A stretch of DNA of 64,000 nt from Taklimakanibacter sp050251035. GTDB lineage: Bacteria > Pseudomonadota > Alphaproteobacteria > Rhizobiales > Aestuariivirgaceae. The notes beneath the pieces are model-generated. The model searched no databases. It saw nothing but the letters and a program-made list of their open reading frames with translations, and had not been told where the DNA came from. Location of the stretch: contig JBFWNN010000017.1 of NCBI GenBank assembly GCA_050251035.1, positions 24,193 through 88,192 on the forward strand, written 5' to 3'. The translations under genes and the position numbers were made by a program. Below are positions 1 to 8,097 of this stretch, in pieces (within the stretch, counting starts at the first letter, position 1; every line of letters begins with the position of its first letter).

Positions 1-68
1 ATGTCGCGATCTTCATTGCCATCATCCGGTTCCCGGACACTTCTATAATAATGTGCAGGTGCGGCCAT
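1..68 (-). CDS. Possible 5' end of a divergent gene cut by the window edge
   Basis: An open reading frame starts with ATG at 68 and runs leftwards off the window for 22 codons without a stop. It reads MAAPAHYYRSVREPDDGNED and onwards. No good ribosome binding site is visible. The only contextual support is the perfect inverted repeat at 78-97 between this ORF and ku, of the kind found in front of self-regulated TetR-family genes. The fragment is too short to assign to a family and may be spurious. Confidence 0.25.
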   Translation of the reverse strand, partial: MAAPAHYYRSVREPDDGNEDRD

Positions 69-77
69 GACGATATT

Positions 78-97
78 TTTTGACCAAACAGTCAAAA
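78..97. promoter_or_regulatory. Operator-like palindrome TTTTGAC-N6-GTCAAAA
   Basis: The sequence shows a perfect 7-bp inverted repeat (arms 78-84 and 91-97, 6-bp spacer) in an AT-rich stretch upstream of ku and of the possible divergent ORF at the left edge. The geometry resembles TetR-family operators such as TTGACC-N-GGTCAA. Which gene it controls is inference; the regulator may lie just outside the window. Confidence 0.45.
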
Positions 98-186
98 TTA
101 TTGCCTGAACCTTGACGAGCCTTCACATCTTATAAAAGGTCGGGCCTTAGTCTCGTCGGCTCGTCAGTTGGGAGTGAGTAACCGTC

Positions 187-1023
187 ATGGCACCTGCAGG
201 CCGCCCCTATTGGAAAGGCTTCATCCGCCTCTCGCTCGTCCAGGTCGGCGTCCAGATCTTCAGCGCCGTCGAGCCGTCGAGCACCGGTCTCAACCAGATC
301 CACAAGCCGTCCGGCAAGCGGGTGAGCTACACCAAGACCGTGCCCGGCATCGGCCCGGTGGAGGAAGCCGACATCGTCAAGGGCTACCAGGTGAGCGAGG
401 ACGTCTATATCGTGCTCGAGCCGGACGAGCTCGACGCGGTGCGCCTCGACAGCAAGAAGACGCTCGATCTGCAGGAGTTCGTGGCGGTCGAGGATATCGA
501 TCCGCGCTATTTCGAGGCGCCCTATTATCTCATCCCCGAAGACGAGTTCCAGACCGAAGGCTATCGCGTGATCCAGGCGGCGCTGGCCGAAAAGCGCAAG
601 CTCGGCCTGGGCCAGATCACCATGGGGGGCCGGGAATATCTGGCGGCGGTCGGCGCGCTCGAACAGGGCCTCGCCCTCTATATCCTGCGCTATGCCAATG
701 AGATCCGGGCGGCCGACAAATATTTCGCCGACATCCCGGAAGCGAAGGTCGATCCCGAGATGGTCGACCTTGCCACCAAGCTGATCGCCGACAACACGTC
801 GCAGTTCAATCCCGGCCAGTTCCGCAACACCTATTCGGCGCGGCTGAACGAACTCGTCCAGCAGAAGGCCAAGGGCAAGAAGCTCGTCGTCAAGGCCGAG
901 GAAGACCGCCCCAAGGGCTCGAATGTCGTCGACCTCATGGATGCGCTGCGCAAGAGCGTGAAGGGCGACAAATCCGGCGATAAGCCGTCGCCGGCCAAAA
1001 AGGGCGGCGGCCGCAAGAAATAA
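187..1023 (+). CDS. ku: Bacterial non-homologous end-joining protein Ku
   Basis: A 278-residue protein, the usual size for bacterial Ku, opening with the family signature RPYWKGFIRLSLV at residues 6-18. The Ku core fold covers residues 10-250. The C-terminus is a Lys-rich tail (SPAKKGGGRKK) like those that modulate DNA binding in other bacterial Ku proteins. Known role: a homodimer that encircles double-strand DNA ends and recruits LigD for end joining. No ligD is visible in this window, so the partner must be elsewhere. The ATG at 187 follows a GGGAG at a rather long distance. The gene converges on the NTF2-like gene at 1037. Confidence 0.93.
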   Translation: MAPAGRPYWKGFIRLSLVQVGVQIFSAVEPSSTGLNQIHKPSGKRVSYTKTVPGIGPVEEADIVKGYQVSEDVYIVLEPDELDAVRLDSKKTLDLQEFVAVEDIDPRYFEAPYYLIPEDEFQTEGYRVIQAALAEKRKLGLGQITMGGREYLAAVGALEQGLALYILRYANEIRAADKYFADIPEAKVDPEMVDLATKLIADNTSQFNPGQFRNTYSARLNELVQQKAKGKKLVVKAEEDRPKGSNVVDLMDALRKSVKGDKSGDKPSPAKKGGGRKK

Positions 1024-1036
1024 TATCTGCGATCGC

Positions 1037-1444
1037 TTAGGCCGTTCCGTGAGCCTCCAACGCCTTCCGGCGGAGAAGGTCGGCGATGTCGCTCCACAGC
1101 CGCGTCTCGCTGATCAGACCGGCGCGGATGCGGAAGCGATAGGCGAAGCGGACCTCCGAGAATTCGAGCCCGCCGGCCAGTTCGCCCGCCAGCGTGCCGG
1201 TGACATAGATCACACCATCCGCCTCCGTGCCCAGCATGTCGCAATGCTCGATCTCGTGCCGCACCCAGCGATGCCGCTCCTTGGCCCAGCGGAACAGCGC
1301 GGCCGGCGACTCGAAGCGCGTCGCGCCTGGATATTCGAGGAGCGCGTCCGCGGCGCTCATGCTTTGAACCGCGGCGGCATCGCTGGCCTGCATGGCGCCG
1401 AGATACGCTTCGATGAGCTGGCGCGGCTTGTCTCCTTCGATCAT
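1037..1444 (-). CDS. NTF2-like/SnoaL-like protein
   Basis: A 135-residue protein beginning MIEGDKPRQLIEAYLGAMQA, with the alpha+beta cone pattern of SnoaL/NTF2-like proteins. A longer in-frame start at 1513 exists, but the ATG at 1444 has AAGGA about 9 nt upstream and fits the fold. It is the last gene of the leftward operon flavin reductase - RidA - monooxygenase - this gene, 19 bp after the monooxygenase stop. NTF2-like folds in such operons are often small cyclases, isomerases or binding proteins; no substrate can be deduced. Confidence 0.75.
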   Translation of the reverse strand: MIEGDKPRQLIEAYLGAMQASDAAAVQSMSAADALLEYPGATRFESPAALFRWAKERHRWVRHEIEHCDMLGTEADGVIYVTGTLAGELAGGLEFSEVRFAYRFRIRAGLISETRLWSDIADLLRRKALEAHGTA

Positions 1445-1463
1445 GTCGACCTGTCCTTGTAGG

Positions 1464-2642
1464 TTAGAGCCGCGCGCCGTCCGGGACATCGAGCCCGAGC
1501 AGGATGCGGCCATAGATCTCGGCGCTCAAGTCCGGCTGGATGAGGAAATGCGTCGTCATCGCATGGATATCGCGAAACGACCGCTCGAGGGCGGTTCCTG
1601 CGGGAAGAAGGCCGCCGCCCGCCAGACGATAGGCGGCTTCAGCCGCGGCCAGCATGGTGCCGGCGATCTGACTGCAATGCGCCCGGTAGCGCGCCCGGTC
1701 GGCCATGGAGAAGGCCGCGCCCGTCGCGACGACGTCGTACATTTCGTCCGCATCGGCGATGAGCAGCGAAAAGGCCATGTCGGCCGCCGCTCGCGCCTGG
1801 CCGAGTTGGATCTGGGCGTAGGTCTCGTGCTTCGGTGCAGCGCCATTGCCCACTTTCGCCCTGGCGGCGAGGATTTCCGACACGAGGTCCAGCGCCCCGA
1901 AGCCCGCGCCGACGACCGGCGCCACCACCGACATCGCAAAAAGCGGATTGAGCGGCATGCTGTACATCGGATCCTGATGGAGCGGCGTGCCCGGCGCTAT
2001 GCCGTTCTGCGCATCCGTCCATGAAATCGACCGATGAAGCGGCACGAAGGCGCGCTCCACATGGACGTCCTTGCTGCCGGTGCCGCGCATGCCGAGCACC
2101 TTCCAGCTCTCCTCGTCGACGGCAAGGCTTTGCCTCGGCAGGAGGAACAATCGCACATCAACCGACGTCGCGGCGTCGACCGGCGCCATGGCGATCGCCC
2201 AGGAGCACAGATCGACGCCCGAGCCATAACGCCAGCAGCCGCTCACCTCGAAGCCCTCAGGCCGCGCGACCGCTTTGAGATTCCGTCCGGCGCCGCCCGT
2301 CATGACCGGCACGATGGGGTTGCCGCTTGCGAAGACCTCCTCCTGGGCGCGCGCCTCGAACAGGCCGACGATCCACGGCGATATGCCCATCAGGCCGAGA
2401 ATCCACCCGGTCGAAGCGCAGGCGCGGCCGATCTGGCGGGCTACGCGCCAGAGATCGCCATGGCGAAGACCATAGCCGCCGAACCGCTTCGGCATGACGA
2501 TGTTGAAGAAGCCGGCATCGATCAGGCGGCGCGCCGTCTCATCCGAAATCCTCCGGTTCCGCTCCGCGGCCTCGGCTTGCGCCTTGAGATAAGGCATCAA
2601 GCCATCGGCCCGGGCGATCAGCTCTTCTGCGGTCGGTGGCAT
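1464..2642 (-). CDS. Acyl-CoA dehydrogenase-fold flavin-dependent monooxygenase
   Basis: A 392-residue protein of the acyl-CoA dehydrogenase superfamily: N-terminal helical domain with GFFNIVMPKRFGGYG (about 62-76), central beta domain with LGMRGTGSKDVHVERAFVP, and C-terminal four-helix bundle. The sequence resembles group D oxygenase components (HsaA, HpaB/C2-hydroxylase, DszC type), which use reduced flavin from a separate reductase. The flavin reductase two genes upstream strongly supports this over a true acyl-CoA dehydrogenase. Substrate unknown, probably an aromatic or heterocyclic compound. The ATG at 2642 has AGGG upstream; the frame stays open far beyond it, but that extension overlaps the RidA and reductase genes and is a shadow. 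Confidence 0.82.
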   Translation of the reverse strand: MPPTAEELIARADGLMPYLKAQAEAAERNRRISDETARRLIDAGFFNIVMPKRFGGYGLRHGDLWRVARQIGRACASTGWILGLMGISPWIVGLFEARAQEEVFASGNPIVPVMTGGAGRNLKAVARPEGFEVSGCWRYGSGVDLCSWAIAMAPVDAATSVDVRLFLLPRQSLAVDEESWKVLGMRGTGSKDVHVERAFVPLHRSISWTDAQNGIAPGTPLHQDPMYSMPLNPLFAMSVVAPVVGAGFGALDLVSEILAARAKVGNGAAPKHETYAQIQLGQARAAADMAFSLLIADADEMYDVVATGAAFSMADRARYRAHCSQIAGTMLAAAEAAYRLAGGGLLPAGTALERSFRDIHAMTTHFLIQPDLSAEIYGRILLGLDVPDGARL

Positions 2643-2668
2643 TTTCAGCGCCCTGTTGTGTTGCGTGC

Positions 2669-3061
2669 TCAGTCGGCCTTCGCGGCGACGGCGTCGACCT
2701 CGATCAGCCATCCGGGGGCCGCGAGCGCCGAGACGACGACTGTCGTCATTGCCGGCCGCGCTCCCGCCAGATGACGCGCGCGGATGCCGGCGAAGACCGG
2801 AATGTGCTCGACCTTGAGAAAATAGGCATTGAGCTTGACGAGATCGGCGAAGCTCATGCCGGCCTCGGCCAGCACCGCCGCCATGTTCGTCATGACGAGC
2901 TCGGACTGGCTTTCGATGTCCGCCGGTATCGATCCGTCCGGCGCCACGCCGAGCTGGCCCGACAGATGGAGCGTGCGCGACGTCGCCGCTATTTCCACCG
3001 CGTGCGAATAGATGTTCTTGTAGGGCGGGGCGATCCGCGTGGGATTGAAGGTCTTGTTCAT
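2669..3061 (-). CDS. RidA (YjgF/YER057c/UK114) family protein
   Basis: A 130-residue protein with the RidA pattern: LHLSGQLGVAPDGSIPADIESQ near residues 31-52, a central AEAGMSFADLVKLNAYF, and C-terminal PGWLIEVDAVA. RidA hydrolyses reactive enamine/imine intermediates; paralogues inside catabolic operons often act on pathway-specific imines or are deaminases. It sits between the monooxygenase and its flavin reductase, 3 bp from the latter, so it probably handles an unstable product of the oxygenation. The canonical catalytic Arg near the C-terminus of true RidA is not present, which points to a divergent subfamily. Confidence 0.85.
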   Translation of the reverse strand: MNKTFNPTRIAPPYKNIYSHAVEIAATSRTLHLSGQLGVAPDGSIPADIESQSELVMTNMAAVLAEAGMSFADLVKLNAYFLKVEHIPVFAGIRARHLAGARPAMTTVVVSALAAPGWLIEVDAVAAKAD

Positions 3062-3064
3062 CGA

Positions 3065-3571
3065 TCAGCCTTTCATGCTGTGGTGGGAAGGGGTTTGGCC
3101 GAAGGCTGACAGGCCGTAACGGCCGGCGTAATAGATCAAGGGTGCGGGCGCTTCTCCGGCTCCGTCCATGTCGAGAACGCGTCCGAGCACGATCGTGTGG
3201 TCGCCCGCCGGATGAAGCGCCGACAGCCGGCAGGCAAAGGAGGCGGTGCAGCCCTGCAGGATCGGGCAATCCTCCAGGGCCCGCCAGTCGACCGGAAGGC
3301 CTTCGATCACGGCGCCGGCGAAATGCCGCGACACGTCTTCCTGCCCGCTCGCCAGAATGTTCACCGAGAAGCGCCTCGCCCGCTTCAGATGTCCGAGCGA
3401 CCGACCGCGCTTGCGCACGCAGAAGAGCAGGAGAAGCGGATCGAGACTGACGGAGGTCAGGGAGTTCACCGTCATCCCGAGAGGGCCGTCCGGCCCGCTG
3501 AAGCCGATGACGGCGACACCGGTGACGAACCGTCCCATCAGCTTGCGGTATGTCAGCTGGTCCTCGCTCAT
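3065..3571 (-). CDS. Flavin reductase family protein (reductase component)
   Basis: A 168-residue FMN-binding split-barrel reductase: MGRFVTGVAVIGFSGPDGPLGMTVNS early on, LLFCVRKRGRSLGHLKRARRF in the middle. It should supply reduced FMN/FAD to the oxygenase encoded at 1464-2642, as in HpaC-HpaB systems. The start at 3571 is chosen over 3586 because GGGAG lies about 6-7 nt upstream of it. First gene of the leftward operon; the palindrome at 3626-3639 lies about 55 bp upstream. Confidence 0.88.
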   Translation of the reverse strand: MSEDQLTYRKLMGRFVTGVAVIGFSGPDGPLGMTVNSLTSVSLDPLLLLFCVRKRGRSLGHLKRARRFSVNILASGQEDVSRHFAGAVIEGLPVDWRALEDCPILQGCTASFACRLSALHPAGDHTIVLGRVLDMDGAGEAPAPLIYYAGRYGLSAFGQTPSHHSMKG

Positions 3572-3625
3572 TGCGATCTCTCCCATGTGCGAAGCGGACG
3601 GTAGCGAAAGGATCGGCGACGGGCT

Positions 3626-3639
3626 GTATCCAGCGATAC
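3626..3639. promoter_or_regulatory. Putative Crp/Fnr-family operator GTATC-N4-GATAC (copy 1)
   Basis: A perfect 5-bp inverted repeat with a 4-bp spacer, between the divergent flavin reductase operon and the Crp/Fnr-type gene. Spacing of arms is that of FNR-type sites (5-N4-5). The same palindrome recurs at 8084-8097 upstream of the second leftward operon of this neighbourhood. That the regulator at 3727 binds both is inference. Confidence 0.6.
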
Positions 3640-3676
3640 GAAGGACGAAAAAGCCTTCTGCCGAAAGCCGCAGAGC

Positions 3677-3686
3677 TGTCGCGACA
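3677..3686. promoter_or_regulatory. Perfect 10-bp palindrome TGTCGCGACA
   Basis: A fully self-complementary 10-mer 41 bp upstream of the Crp/Fnr-type start at 3727. It may be a second operator in the divergent promoter, but a CG-rich 10-mer can also arise by chance. Confidence 0.3.
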
Positions 3687-3726
3687 AGCGTCGCGCGTTT
3701 CGCTAAGACTGTCGCCCGCGAGTGCC

Positions 3727-4395
3727 ATGATGAGAAAACTCTACGAGACCTGGCGGCCCTGGGGCCCGATCACGAAGGAGCTGACCGAAGCCGCGCGCTT
3801 CGGCAGCCGGATGCAGTTTCCGGCCGAAGCCCAGCTCTACCGGCAGGGCGATGTATCACCCTATTTCTTCTTCATCCTGTCCGGCCGGGTGCGGATTTCG
3901 ATGACCGACCGCGAGGGCAATGAATTTCTCATGGAGATCATGGGGCCGGATTCGATCTGCGGCGAAGGTGCCGCCTTCGACGGCCTGCCCCGATTTTCCT
4001 CGGCCACGGCGATCGAGGCGACGGAAGCGGTCCGTTTCGACACGCGGTCGTTGACCTCGGCCTTCGCGGACCGTCCGGCCCTGGCGATGGAGCTTCTGCG
4101 CATCACCAGCTTCAAGCAGAGGATCCTGGCGCTCAAGCTGCAAGGTCTCTCCTCCAACGATCCCAAGGAAAGAGTGTCGGAGCTGCTGGGCCGGCTGGCC
4201 CGGCTCTTCGCCACCAGGGACGGCGAACGCTGGGTGCTCAAGATCAGCCTGACCCATGACGAGATCGGCGGCATGACCGGTCTGTCGCGCGTGACCGTCA
4301 CCCGGACGCTGAAATCCCTGCGCGCGGCCGGAAAATTGCAGATCGATGGCGACACCATCGTCCTCAATGATCCTAGCTGGGTGGACGGGGAGTAG
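3727..4395 (+). CDS. Crp/Fnr family transcriptional regulator
   Basis: A 222-residue regulator: cyclic-nucleotide-binding-like beta roll (about 20-115, with LYRQGDVSPYFFFILSGRV and GPDSICGEGAAFDG), a dimer helix (about 120-140) and a C-terminal winged helix with THDEIGGMTGLSRVTVTRTL at 176-195 as the recognition region. It lacks the N-terminal Cys cluster of FNR, so it is not an iron-sulfur oxygen sensor of that type; the ligand is unknown. Start: the frame opens at 3550, but homology begins at MMRKL (3727). Divergent from the monooxygenase operon and convergent with the amidohydrolase, it likely controls both adjacent operons. Confidence 0.88.
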   Translation: MMRKLYETWRPWGPITKELTEAARFGSRMQFPAEAQLYRQGDVSPYFFFILSGRVRISMTDREGNEFLMEIMGPDSICGEGAAFDGLPRFSSATAIEATEAVRFDTRSLTSAFADRPALAMELLRITSFKQRILALKLQGLSSNDPKERVSELLGRLARLFATRDGERWVLKISLTHDEIGGMTGLSRVTVTRTLKSLRAAGKLQIDGDTIVLNDPSWVDGE

Positions 4396-4411
4396 GCCCG
4401 GCGCGCCACCT

Positions 4412-6001
4412 TCAACGCGCCTGACGGCGCTGTCGGTTCTCGTGAACGACCGCGCCGCGGATGACCGTCAGCTCGACGCCGCAGGACTCGAGCTCATCCG
4501 GCGCGCAGTGCAAGGGATCACGGTCGAGCACCGCCAGATCGGCACATGCACCGCGCTTCAGGACTCCGCGCTCGGCGCGATGGCCGAGAACCGCCGCGGC
4601 GCCCCGTGTATAGATCTCAAACCCCTGCTCGATCGTCAGGCTCTCGCCTTCGTTCAGCGGCAGCCCGCCGTCGCTCGCGCGCCGATGCGCGGCGGCTATC
4701 CCATAGAAGGGCGAGAGGGGCGTTGCCGGGGCATCGGAACTGCCCGCCACGGTGAAGCCGCGGTCGATCAGGCTTCGTCCGGGATAAAGTCCTCGCGCCC
4801 GGTCCTCGCCGATCGCATCGACAAAGCTGTCGCCCATGGCGCGCAGGAAGCCATATTGCGTCACGATGGCGGCCCGGCAGCGCAGCAGGCCGGCAAGCGC
4901 CCGCTCATTCGGCATGGCCAGATGCTCGATGCGGGGCCGGCCGCATCCGGGCCGGTCTGCCGCGATCGCCTCGAGGGCGGCGGCGGCGGCGTAGATGCCC
5001 GCATCGCCAATGGCATGAACCGCGATCTCCCAGCCCGATGCCCGCGCCGCGCGGAATTCGGCGATGAGGCGCTCAGCCGGCTGCAGGAGAAGCCCGCGCC
5101 AATCCGATACGCCCTGATAGGGCCGTCCAAGTGCGGCCGTGCGGTTGCCGAGCGTGCCGTCGGCGAAGAACTTCAGCGTCCTGAGCTGCCAATCCAGATC
5201 TTCGACTGGCGTGATATCGGCGGCCGACGCCAGCTCGGCGGTGAGGCCCAGCATGAAATCCATCCGCAAGGGGAATGAGCCCCGTGCTCGGACGGCGGTC
5301 CAGGCCGACCACTCGCGATCGAAGCCGGCCGTGAAGCCGACGGCGGCTTCCGAAACGCCCGTCACACCGCGCGACACATAGTCTTTCGCAACCGCCGCGA
5401 GCGAATCGGCCATCTCACCGCCCGGCGGGCCAGGCAGGAGCGCAAACAGCATGTCGGCCGCGCGCTCCCTGAGGACGCCGGTGGGCCGGCCATTGTCGGT
5501 CTCGACGATGCCGCCCGTCACCTGCGGCATGGGCCGATCGAAGCCCAGCCGGGCGAGCGCTGCGGAATTGGCGACCGCCGTATGGCCGCACAGGCGCTTG
5601 AGCGCCGTGGGACGGCCGCCGCTGACGCGATCGAGCTCGTCGCGCGTCGGCAGCCGGCGCTCCGCCAGCCGGCGCTCATTGACGCCGATCGCCACGATCC
5701 ACTCCGCATCGCCGGCCGCATCGCGCAGCACGTCCAGGAGATCGGCGATCCGGCCGATGCCGAGCTTCGCGACGTCCAGGCGCAAGCGATCGTCAGCCAT
5801 CCAATAGAGATGTGCATGCGCGTCGATGAGGCCCGGAATGACGGTGCGCCCACCGAGATCGATCACCCTGTCGGCCGGCGCCTCGGCCGCATCGTCCGCG
5901 AGCGAGACGATCCTGCCGGCCCGGCAATGCAGCGACCGGGCCAAGGGCCGATCCGGATCGAAGGTCAGGATGCGGCCGTTCTTCAGGGTCAGCGAGTTCA
6001 C
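4412..6001 (-). CDS. Amidohydrolase, YtcJ-like (amidohydrolase 3 family)
   Basis: A 529-residue metal-dependent hydrolase. Metal-site motifs of the superfamily are visible: DAHAHLYW (HxH) near residue 60, KFFADGTLGN near 270, HAIGDAG and RIEHLAMP in the middle, and GSSDAPATPLSPF with the catalytic Asp. Relatives include N-substituted formamide deformylase and other exocyclic amidases. It is the last gene of the operon binding protein - RidA - amidohydrolase, so it probably hydrolyses an amide imported or generated nearby. It converges with the regulator gene, 16 bp apart. Confidence 0.85.
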   Translation of the reverse strand: MNSLTLKNGRILTFDPDRPLARSLHCRAGRIVSLADDAAEAPADRVIDLGGRTVIPGLIDAHAHLYWMADDRLRLDVAKLGIGRIADLLDVLRDAAGDAEWIVAIGVNERRLAERRLPTRDELDRVSGGRPTALKRLCGHTAVANSAALARLGFDRPMPQVTGGIVETDNGRPTGVLRERAADMLFALLPGPPGGEMADSLAAVAKDYVSRGVTGVSEAAVGFTAGFDREWSAWTAVRARGSFPLRMDFMLGLTAELASAADITPVEDLDWQLRTLKFFADGTLGNRTAALGRPYQGVSDWRGLLLQPAERLIAEFRAARASGWEIAVHAIGDAGIYAAAAALEAIAADRPGCGRPRIEHLAMPNERALAGLLRCRAAIVTQYGFLRAMGDSFVDAIGEDRARGLYPGRSLIDRGFTVAGSSDAPATPLSPFYGIAAAHRRASDGGLPLNEGESLTIEQGFEIYTRGAAAVLGHRAERGVLKRGACADLAVLDRDPLHCAPDELESCGVELTVIRGAVVHENRQRRQAR

Positions 6002-6012
6002 GGGCGGCGAGC

Positions 6013-6396
6013 TCAGCGCATGGCTTCGACATCGACCTCGATGAGATATTCAGGGCGTCCGAGGGCCGCCACGACCAGGAGCGTCCAGGGGGGCGCCGCT
6101 TCTCCGACCCGCCGCTTGTGGACCTCGACATAGTCGCGGATGTTCTGCGTGCCCACGATGTAGCTGGTGACCTTGGTGATGTCCGCGATGCTCATGCCGG
6201 CCTCGGCCAGGATCGCCTCGATATTCGCCCAGGCAAGCTCGGCCTGGGCCACGGCCTCGCCCGGGACGGCGCCGCTCTTGTCGACACCCAGCTGTCCCGA
6301 CATGCGCAGGATGGTCTGGGGCGAGTCGATCGCCACCGCATGAACATAGCTGTTGACCGGCGAATAGATATCTGGCGGGTTGATGATGCGGCGCAT
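6013..6396 (-). CDS. RidA family protein
   Basis: A 127-residue RidA/UK114 protein: MRRIINPPDIYSPVNSYVHA at the start, ILRMSGQLGVDKSG, AEAGMSIADITKVTSYIVG, and PEYLIEVDVEAM at the end. An upstream ATG at 6438 is possible, but 6396 gives the normal family length and has GAGG 5-6 nt upstream. It is the middle gene of the operon, 11 bp before the amidohydrolase. It is the second of three RidA paralogues in the first 14 kb, again beside an amide/amine-processing enzyme. Confidence 0.85.
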   Translation of the reverse strand: MRRIINPPDIYSPVNSYVHAVAIDSPQTILRMSGQLGVDKSGAVPGEAVAQAELAWANIEAILAEAGMSIADITKVTSYIVGTQNIRDYVEVHKRRVGEAAPPWTLLVVAALGRPEYLIEVDVEAMR

Positions 6397-6442
6397 GTCT
6401 GCCTCGAGTTCACGTGTGGCGGCGGCGGGCTTTGTCATTCCT

Positions 6443-8029
6443 CTATTTCAGCCACCAGCGCGAATACAACCTGAATCCGTCCACCTCGTAATTCGGTGCG
6501 ATCGGCCCATGCCCGAGCTTGGTCGAATGGGCGGTCACATAGTTGTTGAACATGATGTTGATGAAGCCGCCGTCGTCGTGGATGAGCTGCTGCATCTCGG
6601 CATACATGCGGGCGCGTACCGCCGCGTCGGTCTCATCGCGCGCATCGGCCAAGAGCTCGTTGAATCGCGGATTGCGCCAGGACGTCTCGTTCCACGGCGC
6701 ATCGGCGGCATAGACATAGCTCAGCGCCAGATCACAAGTCGGACGTCCCGCCCAATAGGTGGCGCAGAAATCCTTCTTGAGCCAGACATTGTCCCAGTAG
6801 CCGTCATTGGCTTCACGGACGACATTGACATCTATATTGGCGGCGGCCGCGCTTGCCTTGAAGAGCAGCGCAGCTTCCACCGCGCCCGAGAATGCCGTCT
6901 CCGATGTCGAGAGATCGAGCTTCAGACTGTCGAGGCCGGCCGACTTCAGGATATGACGGGCCTGGTCGGGATCGTAGCTGTGGACCGGTTGCGGATTGAC
7001 GGCGAAGGGCACGCTGGGCGCGATCGGATTGTCATTGCCCACGGAGCCATAGCCATAGAGCACCTTCTGGAGGATGTCGTTGCGGTCGATGGCGAGCTTG
7101 AGCGCCCGGCGCACCTCCGGCCGGTCGAAGGGCGGGCGGGTCACGTTCATGGCGAAGCCGTAATGGCCATAGCCCGCGACGGCGTCGATGGCGATCGCCG
7201 GATTGCGCTTGAGCAAGGCCAGGGTCTTGAGATCCACCCGGTCGATATAATCGACTTCTCCCGTCTGGAGGGCATTGAGCCGCGCCGTCGTGTCCTGGAT
7301 GGCGAGGACCTCGACCGAATCGAACCAGACATCGCGATGATAGCGTTCGTTGCGCTTCAGTTTGGCGCCTATCCCATATTGGATGTGATCGAGCGCGAAC
7401 GGCCCGGTGCGGTTGCCCGATTGCCAATCGGCATCGCCAGTGTCCGAGCGCGGCATGATCGGCAGCCGATAGTCGCCGACGATATAAGGGAAATCCGCAT
7501 GGCCCGCCTTCAGCTCGAAGATCACATTCGCCCCGTCGGCCTTGATGTCGGCAATATGGGTCAGGAGCGTCCAGGCCGAGGATTTGGAGCCCTCCTTCAT
7601 GTGATGCCGGAAGGAGGCGATCACATCCGCGGGCTCGAGGTCGCGGCCATCGTGAAACACGATCCCCTTGCGCAGTCTGAATATCCATTTACGCGCATTG
7701 TCGGCCGACTCGAAGGATTGGGCGATGTCGGGCACGACGGCACCCAGGGCATCGACCTCGGTCAGGCTGTTGCTGAGCCCGCCCCAGCCGACCGTCTGCA
7801 TGAAACGGTCGCTGTAGGTCCCGGGGTCGAGGCTGTCGGTGGTCGATCCCGCCGCAAGCCCGACGCGCAGATGGCCGCCCTTCTTCGGCTGTGACGCAGC
7901 CTCCTCGGCCGCAAGCCGTCCGCCGCCCGCCAGGGTCAGGCCCGCCGCGGCCATGCCGGCCAGGAGCTTTCGCCGGTCCATGATCGGACCTTGCCCTTGA
8001 GTTTTTCCCGCGAATGATCCCGACGCCAT
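6443..8029 (-). CDS. ABC transporter substrate-binding protein, family 5 (peptide/opine type)
   Basis: A 528-residue periplasmic binding protein of the DppA/OppA class: GGHLRVGLAAGSTTDSLDPG after the signal, IFRLRKGIVFHDGRDLEPADV in the mid-region, and a typical C-terminus. The N-terminus has twin Arg plus a hydrophobic stretch (DRRKLLAGMAAAGLTLAGGG, with rare Tat-like character). The ATG at 8029 has AGGAGG about 8 nt upstream; the ATG at 7981, which starts directly at the signal peptide, is the alternative. No cognate permease or ATPase genes are adjacent, so this is an orphan binding protein that must use a transporter encoded elsewhere. Confidence 0.88.
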   Translation of the reverse strand: MASGSFAGKTQGQGPIMDRRKLLAGMAAAGLTLAGGGRLAAEEAASQPKKGGHLRVGLAAGSTTDSLDPGTYSDRFMQTVGWGGLSNSLTEVDALGAVVPDIAQSFESADNARKWIFRLRKGIVFHDGRDLEPADVIASFRHHMKEGSKSSAWTLLTHIADIKADGANVIFELKAGHADFPYIVGDYRLPIMPRSDTGDADWQSGNRTGPFALDHIQYGIGAKLKRNERYHRDVWFDSVEVLAIQDTTARLNALQTGEVDYIDRVDLKTLALLKRNPAIAIDAVAGYGHYGFAMNVTRPPFDRPEVRRALKLAIDRNDILQKVLYGYGSVGNDNPIAPSVPFAVNPQPVHSYDPDQARHILKSAGLDSLKLDLSTSETAFSGAVEAALLFKASAAAANIDVNVVREANDGYWDNVWLKKDFCATYWAGRPTCDLALSYVYAADAPWNETSWRNPRFNELLADARDETDAAVRARMYAEMQQLIHDDGGFINIMFNNYVTAHSTKLGHGPIAPNYEVDGFRLYSRWWLK

Positions 8030-8083
8030 GCTCGATCCCTCCTGAACAGGACCGACTGTGGCCAAATATGCCGCCGGCGTCAG

Positions 8084-8097
8084 TATCGCCGGATACA
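8084..8097. promoter_or_regulatory. Putative Crp/Fnr-family operator GTATC-N4-GATAC (copy 2)
   Basis: The same perfect palindrome as at 3626-3639, 55 bp upstream of the binding protein start at 8029. The distance to the start codon is almost the same in both operons (55 bp), which argues for a common regulator and binding register. Confidence 0.6.

Noticed and set aside
112..136. Sigma-70 promoter TTGACG ... TATAAA before ku
   Set aside because: The spacer is only 13 bp, too short for a standard -35/-10 pair.
1464..3728. A 754-codon minus-strand open frame suggesting a large fusion protein
   Set aside because: Only the last 392 codons show homology (monooxygenase). The upstream part is an antisense/alternate-frame read of the RidA and flavin reductase genes, which have their own starts and ribosome binding sites.
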